In this document: piece after piece, positions 1-12,209 of the stretch
Position numbering within the stretch: the stretch's first letter is position 1
Layout: every line of letters starts with the position of its first letter
DNA from: Cytobacillus luteolus
Lineage (GTDB): Bacteria > Bacillota > Bacilli > Bacillales > Bacillaceae_L
NCBI RefSeq assembly: GCF_017873715.1
Contig: NZ_JAGGKM010000007.1
Span: 1-64,000, forward strand
Direction: 5' to 3'
DNA: 64,000 nucleotides
The notes under the pieces: generated by a model
The model's database searches: none
Seen by the model: the letters and a program-made list of their open reading frames with translations, nothing else
What the model was told of the DNA's origin: nothing
Made by a program: the position numbers and the translations under genes

Positions 1-297
<297 letters not shown>

Positions 298-299
298 TT

Positions 300-390
300 G
301 ATTAGCTCATGCTAAAACAATTTTTAAAACAAACATTGACGCTTGTGTTATGTTCAGTTTTCAAAGATCAATCCGTCGCGTTTAGGCGAC
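300..390 (-). other. rRNA operon leader region
   Basis: Between the promoter and the 16S start, the minus strand carries the typical Bacillus rRNA leader, including TTGATCTTTGAAAACTGAAC at about 354-373. This leader pairs with 3' flanking sequence for RNase III processing and holds antitermination signals. The call rests on resemblance to known Bacillus leaders. The rest of 426-624 shows no gene. Confidence 0.6.
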
Positions 391-396
391 TTTATT

Positions 397-425
397 AATA
401 TATCACATTCACTATTGTGAGTCAA
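397..425 (-). promoter_or_regulatory. SigA-type promoter of the rRNA operon
   Basis: On the minus strand a -35 TTGACT (420-425) is followed after 17 bp by a -10 TATATT (397-402). It lies about 100 nt upstream of the 16S start, the expected place for an rrn promoter. Confidence 0.8.
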
Positions 426-624
426 CACATTTTCGAGATTATCTCGAATCAATTTGTCGACTTAAAGAAGTATATCAGTATTAAAGAGTTAAATCAATAG
501 TTTTATTAAAAAAATGCTGAGTACATAACTTATTAATTATAATCTTACGTTTCATAGTTATAGAGGCTATATTATCTACCTATAGAAACAAAGGAGAAAT
601 ATAGCCAAACTACTGTTTAGTATT

Positions 625-1701
625 TTATAAAATTTCTTCAATGTATATTTCTCTGTTTTTATCTAGCTGAATAAATTCTGATGTCTGGGTTAGTTTCACC
701 ATTGGCCTTGTTGGTGACTTTGTCTCAACAAATACGACTTCACCTATTTGTCCGGATGATAATCTAACATTTGTACCAATTGTTAGATTGGCAACTATAC
801 TAGTTAGTGCTTGTACTGTTTTGAGATCAAACTTCCCAAAGCTATCTTGAATGATTTGTTCTAAAACTTTAAATGGTGCTTGTTTTCCACTGTAAGGTCG
901 CTCTGAAATCATTGCATTAAATATATCAGCCACTGCAACAATTTTACCGAATGGGTGTAATTTTTCACCTGTTACTCCTAGCATATATCCACTACCATCT
1001 ACTCGTTCATGATGTTGAAACACAGCTAGTTTGACACTTTCTTTTAAAACAGGAATCTTTTCTAACATTCTGTAACTGTGTAATGGATGATTTTTTACTT
1101 CACTGTACTCTGATGAAGTGAGTGATGACTTCTTTGATAGAATCCTAGGGTCAATTTTAGACATACCACAATCACTTAATAATCCAGCTAACATAAGTTG
1201 AATACATTCGCCTTTATCATAGTTTAATTTTTTCCCAATTAGACCTGAGAGTAAACCGACAACTACAGAATGATGAGATAAATAATCATCTTTTGTTGCA
1301 TAATGATGTAACTGTAAAATGTCCTTTGGGTAGTCAATCATTCTTTCAAATAACGGAATAATGATATTACGTACTTTTGCAATATCAATCTGTGCTCCTG
1401 CTTGCCAATTTGAAAATAGTTTTTTATATTCCTGCACTGTTTTCAAGTATTGACCAGTTGTTGATTCTACTTCAACTGTTTCAGTGATCTCTTCCTCGTC
1501 AAGAACTTCTGTCGGTCTGAAAGGCTCGCCATTCACTAACATGGAATCAACATAAATGTCTTTTACTAAAAAAGCCTTTATGACATCGATATGGTCATCC
1601 GTTAAGACAGTTTTCTTTGGTACGATAGGTTTATTGGTTAAAGAAAGAATATCTTTTGTTAAGATACAACCTGTTTGTAACTGGTTTGTACTCACTCTCA
1701 T
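625..1701 (-). CDS. HD-GYP domain protein, probable c-di-GMP phosphodiesterase family, degenerate motifs
   Basis: A 358-aa protein with an N-terminal region of about 100 aa, then an HD-type helical domain with HH at about 142 and a GYP-like segment near 230-270 (HHERVDGSGY, then VAVADIFNA). HD-GYP proteins hydrolyse cyclic di-GMP, but two hallmark motifs differ here: the usual HDxGK reads SDCGM and the usual GYP reads GYM. Catalysis may therefore be lost, or the protein may be a sensor or scaffold. The start codon ATG has a strong site (GGAAGGAGG) upstream. It lies between gyrA and the rRNA operon on the same strand. Family placement is solid; activity is uncertain. Confidence 0.85.
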   Translation of the reverse strand: MRVSTNQLQTGCILTKDILSLTNKPIVPKKTVLTDDHIDVIKAFLVKDIYVDSMLVNGEPFRPTEVLDEEEITETVEVESTTGQYLKTVQEYKKLFSNWQAGAQIDIAKVRNIIIPLFERMIDYPKDILQLHHYATKDDYLSHHSVVVGLLSGLIGKKLNYDKGECIQLMLAGLLSDCGMSKIDPRILSKKSSLTSSEYSEVKNHPLHSYRMLEKIPVLKESVKLAVFQHHERVDGSGYMLGVTGEKLHPFGKIVAVADIFNAMISERPYSGKQAPFKVLEQIIQDSFGKFDLKTVQALTSIVANLTIGTNVRLSSGQIGEVVFVETKSPTRPMVKLTQTSEFIQLDKNREIYIEEIL

Positions 1702-1763
1702 GAATAAATGCCCTCCTTCCCTATTGCTAGGCTTAATTACCTATCTTTATGAAACTATTTTAC

Positions 1764-1793
1764 AAAAAAGGAACACTATAAAAGCGTTCCTTT
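1764..1793 (-). terminator. Terminator of gyrA
   Basis: An inverted repeat (AAAGGAAC / GTTCCTTT) with a T-run in the minus direction, immediately after the gyrA stop codon. Confidence 0.75.
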
Positions 1794-1799
1794 CTTTAT

Positions 1800-4319
1800 T
1801 TATTCTTTATTTTCATCTATCTCTGGTGTTTCTACTAATGTTTCTGGAGTGTTTTCCTCAACACCACTATCTACATCATCTTCTGAAGGCTCTTCTTTTT
1901 CAACAACTGCTACTGTTGCCACATACTCATTTTCAGCTAAACGGATTAACTTAACCCCTTGAGTATTTCTGCCGATTTGGGAAATGTCACTAATAGACAT
2001 TCTGATAAGTACTCCCGCTCCGGTAATAATCATGAGATCATTTTCAGTTGTAACTGCTTTAACAGCAACAACCTGTCCATTTTTATCCGTAATATTCCCT
2101 GTCTTAAGACCCTTACCACCACGACTTTGTAAACGATACTCGGATTCTGGTGTTCTTTTACCATATCCATTCTTGGTTACCATTAGTACATCCATGTTCT
2201 CATCAAGGATTTCCATTCCTACAACTTCATCGTCTTCTCCCAGAGTTATACCCTTTACTCCCGAAGCAGTACGGCCCATTGAACGAACATCTTCCTCTTT
2301 GAAACGGATTAACATTCCATTTTTTGTACCAATCATAATATCCTTTGTTCCATCCGTTAAACGAACAGAAATCAGCTCATCTTCTTCACGAAGACCTACT
2401 GCAATTAATCCATTATTACGGATATTTGCAAAAGATGATAATGGTGAACGCTTAGAGACACCCTCTTTTGTCGTAAAGAATAAGTACCAGTCATCTACGA
2501 ACTCTTCTACAGGAATAATAGCTTTGACCCACTCACCCTTTTCAATTCCTAAGAGATTAATAATAGGTAAGCCTTTAGCTGTTCGACTATACTCTGGTAT
2601 TTCATATCCTTTTGTACGATAAACCTTACCTTTGTTCGTGAAATAAAGGATTGTATCATGCGTTGAAGTTGTTAATAGATGTTCAACAAAATCATCCTCA
2701 TTGGTTCCCATTCCTTGGATTCCACGACCTCCACGTTTTTGGCTACGATAGGTTGAAATCGGTAGACGCTTGATATAACCATTATGTGTTAGTGTAATGA
2801 TGATATTTTCTCTTGGAATTAAATCCTCGTCTTCAATCATTTCAATGCCACCAGCAACAATGTCTGTACGACGTTTATCATTAAAGCGTTCTTTAATCTC
2901 CGTTAATTCTTCACGGATAATGTCTAATACCTTTTCATCATCTGCCAAGATTGCTTTTAACTCAGCAATTAATGCGATAAGTCCTTGGTATTCTTCCTCA
3001 ATTTTCTCACGTTCCAATCCAGTTAAACGCTGTAAACGCATATCTAAAATTGCTTGTGCTTGCTTCTCTGATAATGAGAATTGTTCCATCAAGCCATTTT
3101 TTGCGATTTCTGTTGTCTGTGAGTTACGAATAAGAGTAATAACTGCATCTAGATGATCTAATGCAATACGTAGACCTTCTAAAATATGAGCACGTGCTTC
3201 AGCTTTACGAAGTTCGAATGCTGTACGACGACGGATAACAACCTTTTGATGTTCTAGATAATAATACAAGCATTGTTTAAGATTTAACACCTTAGGTTGC
3301 CCATCAACTAGCGCAAGTAAGTTGATTCCAAAACTAGTTTGTAATGCAGTTTGCTTATAAAGATTGTTTAAAAGCACATTTGCATTTGCATCTTTTCGAA
3401 CCTCAATAACCATACGCATTCCATTTCGGTCTGATTCATCACGAAGGTCAGTAATCCCTTCGATTTTTTTATCACGAACTAATTCTGCGATTTTCTCAAT
3501 TAACTTTGCTTTGTTAACTTGGTATGGAAGTTCTCTAACGATAATTACTTCTTTACCATTGCTTTTCGTCTCTATTTCAACCTTTGCACGGATCGTTATT
3601 GATCCACGCCCAGTTTCATAGGCTTTACGGATACCGCTTCTTCCTAAGATTTGACCTCCAGTAGGGAAATCAGGACCCGGAATAATTTCCATTAATTCGG
3701 AAATAGTAATATCAGAATCTCTACTAACAGCTAGTACACCATCAATCACTTCTCCTAGTTGATGTGGTGGAATATTCGTAGCCATTCCAACAGCAATACC
3801 TGCTGCACCATTTACTAGCAAGTTAGGAAACCTTGCAGGAAGTACCACAGGTTCTCTTTCTGAACCATCATAGTTGTCTCTATAGTCGATTGTATCTTTA
3901 TTAATATCTCTAATAAGTTCCATCGATATTTTAGACATACGTGCTTCTGTATAACGCATAGCTGCAGCAGGATCTCCATCTACGGAACCAAAGTTTCCAT
4001 GACCTTCAACGAGCATATAACGGAAGTTGAAATCTTGCGCCATACGTACCATGGAATCATATACAGCCGTGTCACCATGTGGATGATACTTACCAATTAC
4101 TTCACCAACAATACGTGCTGACTTTTTAAAGGCTTTATCAGATGTCATTCCTAAGTCATTCATCGCATATAGAATACGACGATGTACTGGTTTTAAACCA
4201 TCACGTACATCAGGAAGGGCACGAGATACTATAACACTCATTGCATAGTCTAAAAATGAAGTCCTCATTTCATGACTTATATTTATTTCTTTTACTTGGG
4301 GATTTTGCGTTTCAGACAT
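1800..4319 (-). CDS. gyrA: DNA gyrase subunit A
   Basis: The 839-aa breakage-reunion subunit of the A2B2 gyrase, which introduces negative supercoils. The catalytic tyrosine is Y123 in [11 protein letters not shown]. The C-terminal half contains the repeated beta-pinwheel blades that wrap DNA (GRGIQGMG GyrA box near 535), and the protein ends in an acidic tail. The quinolone-resistance region reads [11 protein letters not shown], with Thr84 where E. coli has Ser83 and B. subtilis has Ser84. The gene lies 83 bp after gyrB in the same direction, as in Bacillus, and starts with an ATG preceded by GGGAGG. Identity is certain. Confidence 0.99.
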   Translation of the reverse strand: MSETQNPQVKEINISHEMRTSFLDYAMSVIVSRALPDVRDGLKPVHRRILYAMNDLGMTSDKAFKKSARIVGEVIGKYHPHGDTAVYDSMVRMAQDFNFRYMLVEGHGNFGSVDGDPAAAMRYTEARMSKISMELIRDINKDTIDYRDNYDGSEREPVVLPARFPNLLVNGAAGIAVGMATNIPPHQLGEVIDGVLAVSRDSDITISELMEIIPGPDFPTGGQILGRSGIRKAYETGRGSITIRAKVEIETKSNGKEVIIVRELPYQVNKAKLIEKIAELVRDKKIEGITDLRDESDRNGMRMVIEVRKDANANVLLNNLYKQTALQTSFGINLLALVDGQPKVLNLKQCLYYYLEHQKVVIRRRTAFELRKAEARAHILEGLRIALDHLDAVITLIRNSQTTEIAKNGLMEQFSLSEKQAQAILDMRLQRLTGLEREKIEEEYQGLIALIAELKAILADDEKVLDIIREELTEIKERFNDKRRTDIVAGGIEMIEDEDLIPRENIIITLTHNGYIKRLPISTYRSQKRGGRGIQGMGTNEDDFVEHLLTTSTHDTILYFTNKGKVYRTKGYEIPEYSRTAKGLPIINLLGIEKGEWVKAIIPVEEFVDDWYLFFTTKEGVSKRSPLSSFANIRNNGLIAVGLREEDELISVRLTDGTKDIMIGTKNGMLIRFKEEDVRSMGRTASGVKGITLGEDDEVVGMEILDENMDVLMVTKNGYGKRTPESEYRLQSRGGKGLKTGNITDKNGQVVAVKAVTTENDLMIITGAGVLIRMSISDISQIGRNTQGVKLIRLAENEYVATVAVVEKEEPSEDDVDSGVEENTPETLVETPEIDENKE

Positions 4320-4402
4320 GTTAGACCTCCCTTATTTAGGGTACAGAATTTATTGTTCGATTTATGTAAAAGACAGGATAGAGTTTCTATCCTGCAAAAC
4401 AT

Positions 4403-6334
<1,932 letters not shown>

Positions 6335-6388
6335 TTATACCACCCACACTTTCATTTGACAAAACCTATTCCAATTAAAAAAGTTATC

Positions 6389-6661
6389 TTACTCTGCTAA
6401 TTCTTCTTCAAAAACCTTCTCTAGCTCATTGACATGCTGTGCACGTTTCTTTAACGTGCTAGTAGACAGTGGTGAAAAGTAAATCTTATCAGCAGTAATT
6501 ACTACTGATTTCGTATCACCATTGGCTAGTTCGACAATTTGGTGTTTCTGTATATCTAAAAATTCATTTACGATAGATGAAGATTTTAATAATTGCCTAT
6601 CCAATATCGTAATGACATCACACGATCGAACGATGACATTTTCCCCTAAGTGAATGAACAA
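6389..6661 (-). CDS. remB: Extracellular matrix regulatory protein RemB (YaaB family)
   Basis: A 90-aa DUF370/RemB-type protein that starts MFIHLGENVIVRSCDVITILD, the family signature. In B. subtilis remB sits between recF and gyrB and takes part in activating biofilm matrix genes; position and sequence agree here. It lies 9 bp after recF in the same direction. The C-terminal tail is slightly longer than in B. subtilis. Regulatory targets cannot be read from the window. Confidence 0.93.
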   Translation of the reverse strand: MFIHLGENVIVRSCDVITILDRQLLKSSSIVNEFLDIQKHQIVELANGDTKSVVITADKIYFSPLSTSTLKKRAQHVNELEKVFEEELAE

Positions 6662-6670
6662 TTCATCACC

Positions 6671-7789
6671 TCATTTTAGCTTTGTCATTTCACCAGCCGT
6701 TACTGTAAAAGTTGCTGCTTGCTTCAATGTTTCATGGTTTATCCCTTCAACACTGGTAGTCGTAACAAAGGTTTGAACTTTCCCCTGTATTGTGTTGAGT
6801 AGATGCGATTGTCTATAATCATCCAACTCAGATAGTACATCATCTAGAAGAAGAATTGGATATTCGCCAATCTCAGAATAAATCAATTCAATTTCTGCAA
6901 GTTTTAAAGATAGTGCTGTTGTACGTTGTTGTCCTTGTGATCCATATGTCTGAACATCTTTACCGTTCACATTAAAAGCTAAATCATCCCGGTGTGGACC
7001 CGCTAACGTAATTCCTCTGTCTAGTTCTCTATCTCTTATTTTAGCAAACTTTTCTTCATATGCTTCTATTATTTTCGACAATTGTCCTTCTTCTGATACC
7101 TCTACTGAGGGTTTATACATAATTTCTAGTGTTTCTAGGCCTCTACTAATGCCATTATGGATAGGCTCAGCCCATTTTTGTAACAATCTTAAGAATTCAA
7201 AGCGCTTTGTAACTATTTTTACAGCTACTTCGATCAACTGTTCTGTTAGTACATCTAACATCGTTTGATCAGTTTGTCGCTTCATCTGAAGTAATTTTAA
7301 ATATTGGTTTCGTTGCCCAAGAATTTTTTGAAATTGGCTAAGGTCATGAAGATAAACCGGTGACACTTGGCCAATTTCCATATCGATAAATCGTCGCCTT
7401 ACCTGAGGACTACCTTTAACTAGGTTAAGGTCCTCAGGAGCAAACATGACAACGTTCATGCTGCCGACGTATTGACTTAGTTTCTTTTGCTCTAAATGAT
7501 TGCTTTTTGCCTTTTTGCCTTTTTTGGAGACAACAAGCTGTAATGATAGAGGACTCATGCGTTTGTGAATCCTACCTTCTATTTTAGCATACTCTTGCTC
7601 CCAGCGAATGAGATCTTTGTCATTGGATGTCCTGTGAGACTTAGCCATAGCAAGAACATAAATAGATTCCATTACATTTGTTTTTCCTTGGGCATTTTCA
7701 CCAAGAATAACATTGACCTTGTCTTCGAATTCAGCTTCTAGCTTCGGGTAATTTCGATAGTTTGTTAATTGTAACTCTTTAATATACAA
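6671..7789 (-). CDS. recF: DNA replication and repair protein RecF
   Basis: A 372-aa SMC-like ATPase. Walker A is GENAQGKT at residues 30-37, the ABC signature region is [18 protein letters not shown], and Walker B is [13 protein letters not shown]. RecF loads RecA at single-strand gaps with RecO and RecR. The gene follows yaaA with a 14-bp gap and belongs to the dnaA-dnaN-yaaA-recF group found in most Firmicutes. Confidence 0.98.
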   Translation of the reverse strand: MYIKELQLTNYRNYPKLEAEFEDKVNVILGENAQGKTNVMESIYVLAMAKSHRTSNDKDLIRWEQEYAKIEGRIHKRMSPLSLQLVVSKKGKKAKSNHLEQKKLSQYVGSMNVVMFAPEDLNLVKGSPQVRRRFIDMEIGQVSPVYLHDLSQFQKILGQRNQYLKLLQMKRQTDQTMLDVLTEQLIEVAVKIVTKRFEFLRLLQKWAEPIHNGISRGLETLEIMYKPSVEVSEEGQLSKIIEAYEEKFAKIRDRELDRGITLAGPHRDDLAFNVNGKDVQTYGSQGQQRTTALSLKLAEIELIYSEIGEYPILLLDDVLSELDDYRQSHLLNTIQGKVQTFVTTTSVEGINHETLKQAATFTVTAGEMTKLK

Positions 7790-7803
7790 AGGGGTTCACC
7801 CAC

Positions 7804-8019
7804 TTATGCTTTCACAATAAAAGTACCAAATCCTGGTATATCTATAATATCATTATTTCTAAGTTTTTTTCCGCGTCGATTCTCAGGTTCTCCGTTTACA
7901 TATATTTCATGCTCACTCAGAAACCATTTTGCCATTCCACCGGTCTGGATTATTTCAGCTAATTTTAAAAATTGACCTAAAGGAATATACTCTGTAGAAA
8001 TTTCGATTTCTTTTGCCAT
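7804..8019 (-). CDS. yaaA: S4-domain RNA-binding protein YaaA (RlbA)
   Basis: A short S4-like RNA-binding protein placed between dnaN and recF as in B. subtilis. The reading frame stays open upstream to 8133, but the start is set at the ATG giving MAKEIEISTEYIPLGQFLKL. This yields exactly 71 aa, the usual length, and begins where family similarity begins. The S4 signature is GGMAKWFLSEHEIYVNGEPE plus RRGKKL. Function is poorly known; a ribosome-related role has been suggested for the family. Confidence 0.9.
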   Translation of the reverse strand: MAKEIEISTEYIPLGQFLKLAEIIQTGGMAKWFLSEHEIYVNGEPENRRGKKLRNNDIIDIPGFGTFIVKA

Positions 8020-8171
8020 TAAATCGCCTACTTTCATTTCTTTTGGTTCGGTCACAATGACAGATAGCGTTACTTTCGGTCTTACTAGCTCGTGCTCTAG
8101 ATTATTTTTTCCGTAAACTAGATTAACTATCACTATTTCTATTTTACTAAATAATCATGCTATAGAAAAGA

Positions 8172-8207
8172 AAGCTACTAGGTTTTATTTTCTTTTCCTA
8201 GTAGCTT
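8172..8207 (-). terminator. Terminator after dnaN
   Basis: A perfect 11-bp inverted repeat (AAGCTACTAGG / CCTAGTAGCTT) followed on the minus strand by a T-rich run, located 22 bp past the dnaN stop codon. Confidence 0.75.
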
Positions 8208-8229
8208 AAGTTATTAAAAATTAAATGGC

Positions 8230-9363
8230 TTAAAAAGTTCGAACTGGAAGTATTAAGTGTAATACAGAGTCATTATCGATTGAACGTAGTAAAAATGGTC
8301 TCATCGCACCAGTAAAACTTACTTTAATCTCTGTACTATCAAGGGCTTTTAAAGCATCAATCATATATTTAGCACTGAAGGATATTTTTAATTCTTCTCC
8401 TTCAATCGATTGGCTTTGAATTTCTTCAATTACTTTTCCGATTTCCGGTGTATTCGAAGACACTTCAATAACTCCTTCAGGTAACGTTGATAGTTTTACA
8501 ACATTATTTTTACCTTCACCTAATAAAGAAGCTCGGTCAATTGACTGAAGTAGATCTTTTGTTGTAATGACAACATCTGTCTTACTTTCATTTGGAATTA
8601 GTCTTGATGTATCTGGATAATTCCCATCAAGTAAGCGTGAGAAGAATAGTAAATGCTTTGTTTTAAATAGTACTTGGTTTTCTGTAATAACAATGTCTAC
8701 TAATTCATTTGTGTCATCTAGTATTTTACTTAATTCATTTAAACTTTTCCCAGGAATAACCACATTATAAGTATCTTGATTCTCCATTTCGATACTTGCT
8801 TTTCTCATAGCTAAACGGTGGCTATCTGTTGCAGTACAGTGTAATTGTCCACTTTCAACCTTCCAGTTTACACCTGTCAAGATAGGGCGTGTTTCTGAGA
8901 CGGACACTGCGAATACCGTTTGACGAATCATATTTTTTAATAGATCTGTCGGTATACGGAACATATTCTCTTCTTCAACCTGTGGTAGGTGAGGGTATTC
9001 TTCTGCGTCTAAACCATTAAGGTTAAACTCAGCTTTTCCTGAGCGTATCACTGTTGAAAGGTGATTTTGCACTTCGATTTCTACTGTATCTTTAGGAAGT
9101 TTCTTTACGATCTCACTGAAAAAACGTGCTTGTAACACAATGCTTCCAGGCTGCCTTATTTCTACAATTTCACTTCCTGCTTCTTCTGCTGGAATAAAAG
9201 ATTCAATGGATATATCTGAATCACTACCAGTAAGTGTCACACCTTCAGTTGTAGCAACTATTTTAATTCCTGTAAGGATTGGAATTGTTGTTCTAGATGA
9301 GACTGCTTTCATTACATCTTGAACACTTTGTACTAGATAGTCTTTTTGAATAATAAATTTCAT
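8230..9363 (-). CDS. dnaN: DNA polymerase III beta subunit (sliding clamp)
   Basis: A 377-aa processivity clamp that forms a ring dimer around DNA. It starts MKFIIQKDYLVQSVQDVMKAV and ends LHLILPVRTF, both classic clamp ends. The frame extends further upstream to 9474, but the ATG at 9361-9363 follows an AAGGAGG site and matches the family N-terminus, so the longer version is rejected. The upstream frame overlaps the DnaA-trio and unwinding region. The gene follows dnaA in the same direction and is probably co-transcribed. Confidence 0.98.
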   Translation of the reverse strand: MKFIIQKDYLVQSVQDVMKAVSSRTTIPILTGIKIVATTEGVTLTGSDSDISIESFIPAEEAGSEIVEIRQPGSIVLQARFFSEIVKKLPKDTVEIEVQNHLSTVIRSGKAEFNLNGLDAEEYPHLPQVEEENMFRIPTDLLKNMIRQTVFAVSVSETRPILTGVNWKVESGQLHCTATDSHRLAMRKASIEMENQDTYNVVIPGKSLNELSKILDDTNELVDIVITENQVLFKTKHLLFFSRLLDGNYPDTSRLIPNESKTDVVITTKDLLQSIDRASLLGEGKNNVVKLSTLPEGVIEVSSNTPEIGKVIEEIQSQSIEGEELKISFSAKYMIDALKALDSTEIKVSFTGAMRPFLLRSIDNDSVLHLILPVRTF

Positions 9364-9403
9364 AAAAAAAATCCTCCTTAACCGGTCTAAAAAACGCGTA
9401 GCT

Positions 9404-9551
9404 GAATATATATATTTTTTTAATAAAATAGTAGAAGTAATAGTAGGGCTTGTGGAAATGTGGATAACCCTCACTTTTCAAAGGAAACACAGCCTATCCA
9501 CATGTGGACAGACTGTGTGTAAATAAACTCAAGTTATACACATTATCCAAG
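9404..9551. other. oriC, dnaA-dnaN part: DnaA boxes, DnaA-trios and unwinding element
   Basis: Reading from dnaA to dnaN (minus strand): DnaA-box-like sites at 9543-9551, 9534-9542 (TGTGTATAA), 9503-9511 and 9494-9502 (a TATCCACATGTGGACA dyad), TTATCCACA at 9459-9467 and TTTCCACAA at 9450-9458. Next come the repeated trinucleotides CTACTATTACTTCTACTAT (9428-9446), the DnaA-trios. The AT-rich unwinding tract follows at 9404-9427. This closely resembles the B. subtilis unwinding region, where DnaA opens the duplex and helicase is loaded. Confidence 0.93.
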
Positions 9552-9561
9552 AAAAAAATAA

Positions 9562-10911
9562 TTAGCCTTTTAACTGAGTATGAATTTCTTTTACTTGTTT
9601 TTGAAGTAGGGCATCACTTTCAATTAACTTCGATATCTTTTCATGAGCATGAATAACAGTAGTATGGTCTCGTCCACCAAATTCATCCCCAATTTTAGGC
9701 AATGAAAAGTCGGTTAACTCCCTGGCAAGATACATAGCAACTTGTCTAGGGAAAGCGACTGATTTTGTACGTTTTTTCGCCTTGAAATCTTCGAGTTTTA
9801 TATTAAAATGCTGTCCTACCGTTTTTTGAATTTCAAAGATTGTAATAGCTTTTGGTTTAGAGTTTGGTATGATATCCCGCAATGCTTCTGCTGCTAAATC
9901 AGCATTTATATCTTTATTAATAAGAGATGAATAAGCAACAACACGAATAAGTGCACCTTCAAGTTCACGGATATTTGTATCAATTTGATTAGCAATGTAG
10001 AGCATCACTTCATTAGGGATATCTAAACCTTCTGCTTTCGCTTTTTTACGTAAAATGGCAATCCTTGTTTCCAAGTCAGGAGGTGTTATATCAGTAATTA
10101 AGCCCCATTCAAACCTAGAGCGAAGTCGATCTTCTAGAGTAGGAATTTCCTTAGGAGGTCTATCACTTGAAATAACAATTTGTTTACTTTCTTCATGGAG
10201 TGTATTAAAAGTATGGAAAAATTCCTCTTGTGTTTGTTCTTTTCCTGCTAGAAATTGAATATCATCTATAAGTAAAACATCCACACTTCTATACTTGTTT
10301 CGGAAATCGACAGCTTTATTGTCTCTGATTGAGTTAATGAATTCATTTGTAAACTTTTCAGATGACAAGTAGACAACCTTAGCATTCGGATTATGGTCTA
10401 TCACGTAATGTCCAATTGCATGCATAAGGTGAGTTTTACCTAGTCCAACACCACCATAGATAAAAAGTGGATTATAAGCTTTGGCTGGCGCTTCAGCTAC
10501 AGCAAGGGAAGCTGCATGAGCAAATCGGTTACCTGAACCTATAACAAATGTATCAAACGTATATTTTGGATTTAACATATTTTGTGGTAATTCAGTAGGT
10601 TCATCATCTTGTTTAGATACTTTTTTGACAGGTGATTTAAGTTCAAATTCTTCTTCTAACTGATTCTGGGGAATAATAAATTTAATATTTAACTCAGCAC
10701 CAGTTAAATCATAGATTGTTTCTGCAATCAGATGTAAGTATCTTGATTCAAGCCAATCTCTAGCAAACTCATTTGGAGCAGTGATCGTTAGTGTATCAGA
10801 CTGTAGTGAATGAGCTTTTGTTGATTTAAGCCAGGTTTCAAAGCTGGGTTTACTAAGTTTTTTTTCAATCTCACTAAGAGCTTTCGTCCATAAATCAGAG
10901 ATGTTTTCCAA
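9562..10911 (-). CDS. dnaA: Chromosomal replication initiator DnaA
   Basis: A 449-aa AAA+ initiator. Domain I (1-85) starts [21 protein letters not shown] short linker follows, then the AAA+ domain with Walker A GGVGLGKT (153-160) and Walker [10 protein letters not shown]. The C-terminal DNA-binding domain has the signature [15 protein letters not shown]. The start codon is TTG, as in B. subtilis, with AAAGGAGGGA about 8 bases upstream. The DnaA boxes on both sides suggest autoregulation and mark oriC. Identity is certain. Confidence 0.99.
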   Translation of the reverse strand: MENISDLWTKALSEIEKKLSKPSFETWLKSTKAHSLQSDTLTITAPNEFARDWLESRYLHLIAETIYDLTGAELNIKFIIPQNQLEEEFELKSPVKKVSKQDDEPTELPQNMLNPKYTFDTFVIGSGNRFAHAASLAVAEAPAKAYNPLFIYGGVGLGKTHLMHAIGHYVIDHNPNAKVVYLSSEKFTNEFINSIRDNKAVDFRNKYRSVDVLLIDDIQFLAGKEQTQEEFFHTFNTLHEESKQIVISSDRPPKEIPTLEDRLRSRFEWGLITDITPPDLETRIAILRKKAKAEGLDIPNEVMLYIANQIDTNIRELEGALIRVVAYSSLINKDINADLAAEALRDIIPNSKPKAITIFEIQKTVGQHFNIKLEDFKAKKRTKSVAFPRQVAMYLARELTDFSLPKIGDEFGGRDHTTVIHAHEKISKLIESDALLQKQVKEIHTQLKG

Positions 10912-10949
10912 TTATTTTTCCCTCCTTTTACTCAGAATGGTGTCTGTAT

Positions 10950-11345
10950 TAGACGGTTGTATAGGTTTTGTACAAGCGTATTCACTGGATGAATAACGAG
11001 TTATAAAAATACATTTGCCGATAATTGTGAATAACTATTTATTATAGAAGAAAAGTATCTTTTCGACAAAATTCACTTTTTGTGGACAAGTATTTATCCA
11101 CCTTGTGAAAAAAGTGTCCACAAGTTATCCACATCTGTGGATAAGGATAAATACAGGAGTAATTTATAAAGTGTGAAAACACAAATATAATATCAAATAT
11201 TTCCTTACTAGGCAATGGTTTTTAGAAACTTATCCACAATCACTACACCTTGTGGAAAAAAAATGTCCACAACACAAGATGATGTGTGAAGGTTGTCGAT
11301 AACTGTTGTGGATAGAAAAAAATGTCGAAAAAAGTATCCACAGAA
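10950..11345. other. oriC, upstream part: DnaA-box cluster between rpmH and dnaA
   Basis: There is no gene here. DnaA boxes include TTATCCACC 11094-11102, TTATCCACA 11125-11133, TGTGGATAA 11136-11144, TTATCCACA 11230-11238, TGTGGATAG 11307-11315 and GTATCCACA 11334-11342, with several near-matches (11081, 11115, 11251, 11264). This corresponds to the upstream half of the Bacillus bipartite origin. The dnaA promoter is expected here but I could not fix it confidently. Confidence 0.92.
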
Positions 11346-11457
11346 GCGGGAAGAAAGATTTACCTGATGTGTTATGAGTATGTTTTGTGTAAAGTTATAG
11401 AGGTTACTTTTTTCACATCAATCTTTGATTGGGGATCTTATATAACTATAGTTGTTA

Positions 11458-11740
11458 GTCATATAAATTAGTTTATGCGCCCTAAAATGGTGAAACAGCC
11501 AAACCGATGTCACATAAATTAGTTTATGAGCCCTCCAAATGGTGAAATAGCCAAACTGAGGTCACATAAATCAATTTATGAGCCCTCCAAATGGCGAAAC
11601 AGCCAAACCAAGGTCACATAAATCAATTTATGCGACCACCAAACGGTGAAACAGCCAAACCAAGGTCACATAAATCAAATTTATGCACCCTTTAAACTGC
11701 GAAACAGCCAAACCGAGGTCATATAAATCACTTTCTGAAC
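11458..11740. repeat. 52-bp tandem repeat array (about 5.4 copies) next to oriC
   Basis: Units start at 11458, 11509, 11561, 11613 and 11665 (lengths 51, 52, 52, 52, 53), with a partial sixth at 11718. Each unit begins GTCACATAAAT, contains a short palindrome (CATAAATCAATTTATG or a variant), then a CCCTCCAAATGG-like stretch and GAAACAGCCAAACC. Copies differ at scattered positions. No coding frame runs through. The function is unknown. Confidence 0.93.
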
Positions 11741-11824
11741 TATAAATAAGCAGATAAAAACCTCTTATATAGTTATTTCTAGAATTTACAAATAACATTC
11801 TTAGTGTTTATTGGCTTATAGAGG

Positions 11825-11854
11825 TTGACAATTTACTGGTATCCTCACTATAAT
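11825..11854 (+). promoter_or_regulatory. SigA-type promoter of rpmH
   Basis: TTGACA (11825-11830), an 18-bp spacer and TATAAT (11849-11854), about 60 bp upstream of rpmH. Confidence 0.85.
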
Positions 11855-11913
11855 TAGTAAGACTGTCTTTAACATTTTCAAAAAGAGCAATATCCTCAGG
11901 GAGGTGTCATATA

Positions 11914-12048
11914 ATGAAAAGAACGTTTCAACCAAACAAACGTAAGCGTAGTAAAGTTCATGGCTTCCGTAGCCGTATGAGCACAAAGAACGGACGTAAA
12001 GTCTTAGCTCGTCGTCGTCAAAGAGGAAGAAAAGTATTATCAGCATAG
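11914..12048 (+). CDS. rpmH: 50S ribosomal protein L34
   Basis: A 44-aa basic protein ([18 protein letters not shown] at the N-terminus, ending RRGRKVLSA) that is a textbook L34. It starts with ATG preceded by GGGAGGTG. rpmH beside dnaA and before rnpA is nearly universal in bacteria. Confidence 0.98.
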   Translation: MKRTFQPNKRKRSKVHGFRSRMSTKNGRKVLARRRQRGRKVLSA

Positions 12049-12049
12049 G

Positions 12050-12077
12050 CCACTGAATCGTCAGTGGTCTTTTTTTC
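12050..12077 (+). terminator. Terminator or attenuator after rpmH
   Basis: A hairpin GCCACTGA / TCAGTGGT followed by seven T residues, directly after the L34 stop. It probably lowers read-through into rnpA. Confidence 0.8.
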
Positions 12078-12209
12078 TAAGGTGAAATTCTTATGTTTAA
12101 AGTAAAATGCTTTATGCGAATACTGGTAGTGGAGGTTTACGGATAAAGTACCAGTCTGTAAAGTGAAGGTTTAAATTAAGATGATCCTTATGAATGCAGG
12201 AGTGTTACG

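Noticed and set aside
8020-8133. N-terminal extension of YaaA to 109 aa
   Set aside because: The 71-aa form from ATG 8019 matches family length and N-terminus.
9364-9474. Extended DnaN start, 37 extra residues
   Set aside because: The extension covers the oriC unwinding element and DnaA-trios; ATG 9363 has AAGGAGG and the family N-terminus.
11458-11740. CRISPR array
   Set aside because: The units are repeated along their whole length without unique spacers, and there are no cas genes.
11816-12046. 76-aa minus-strand frame over rpmH
   Set aside because: It is the antisense shadow of L34, whose identity is certain.
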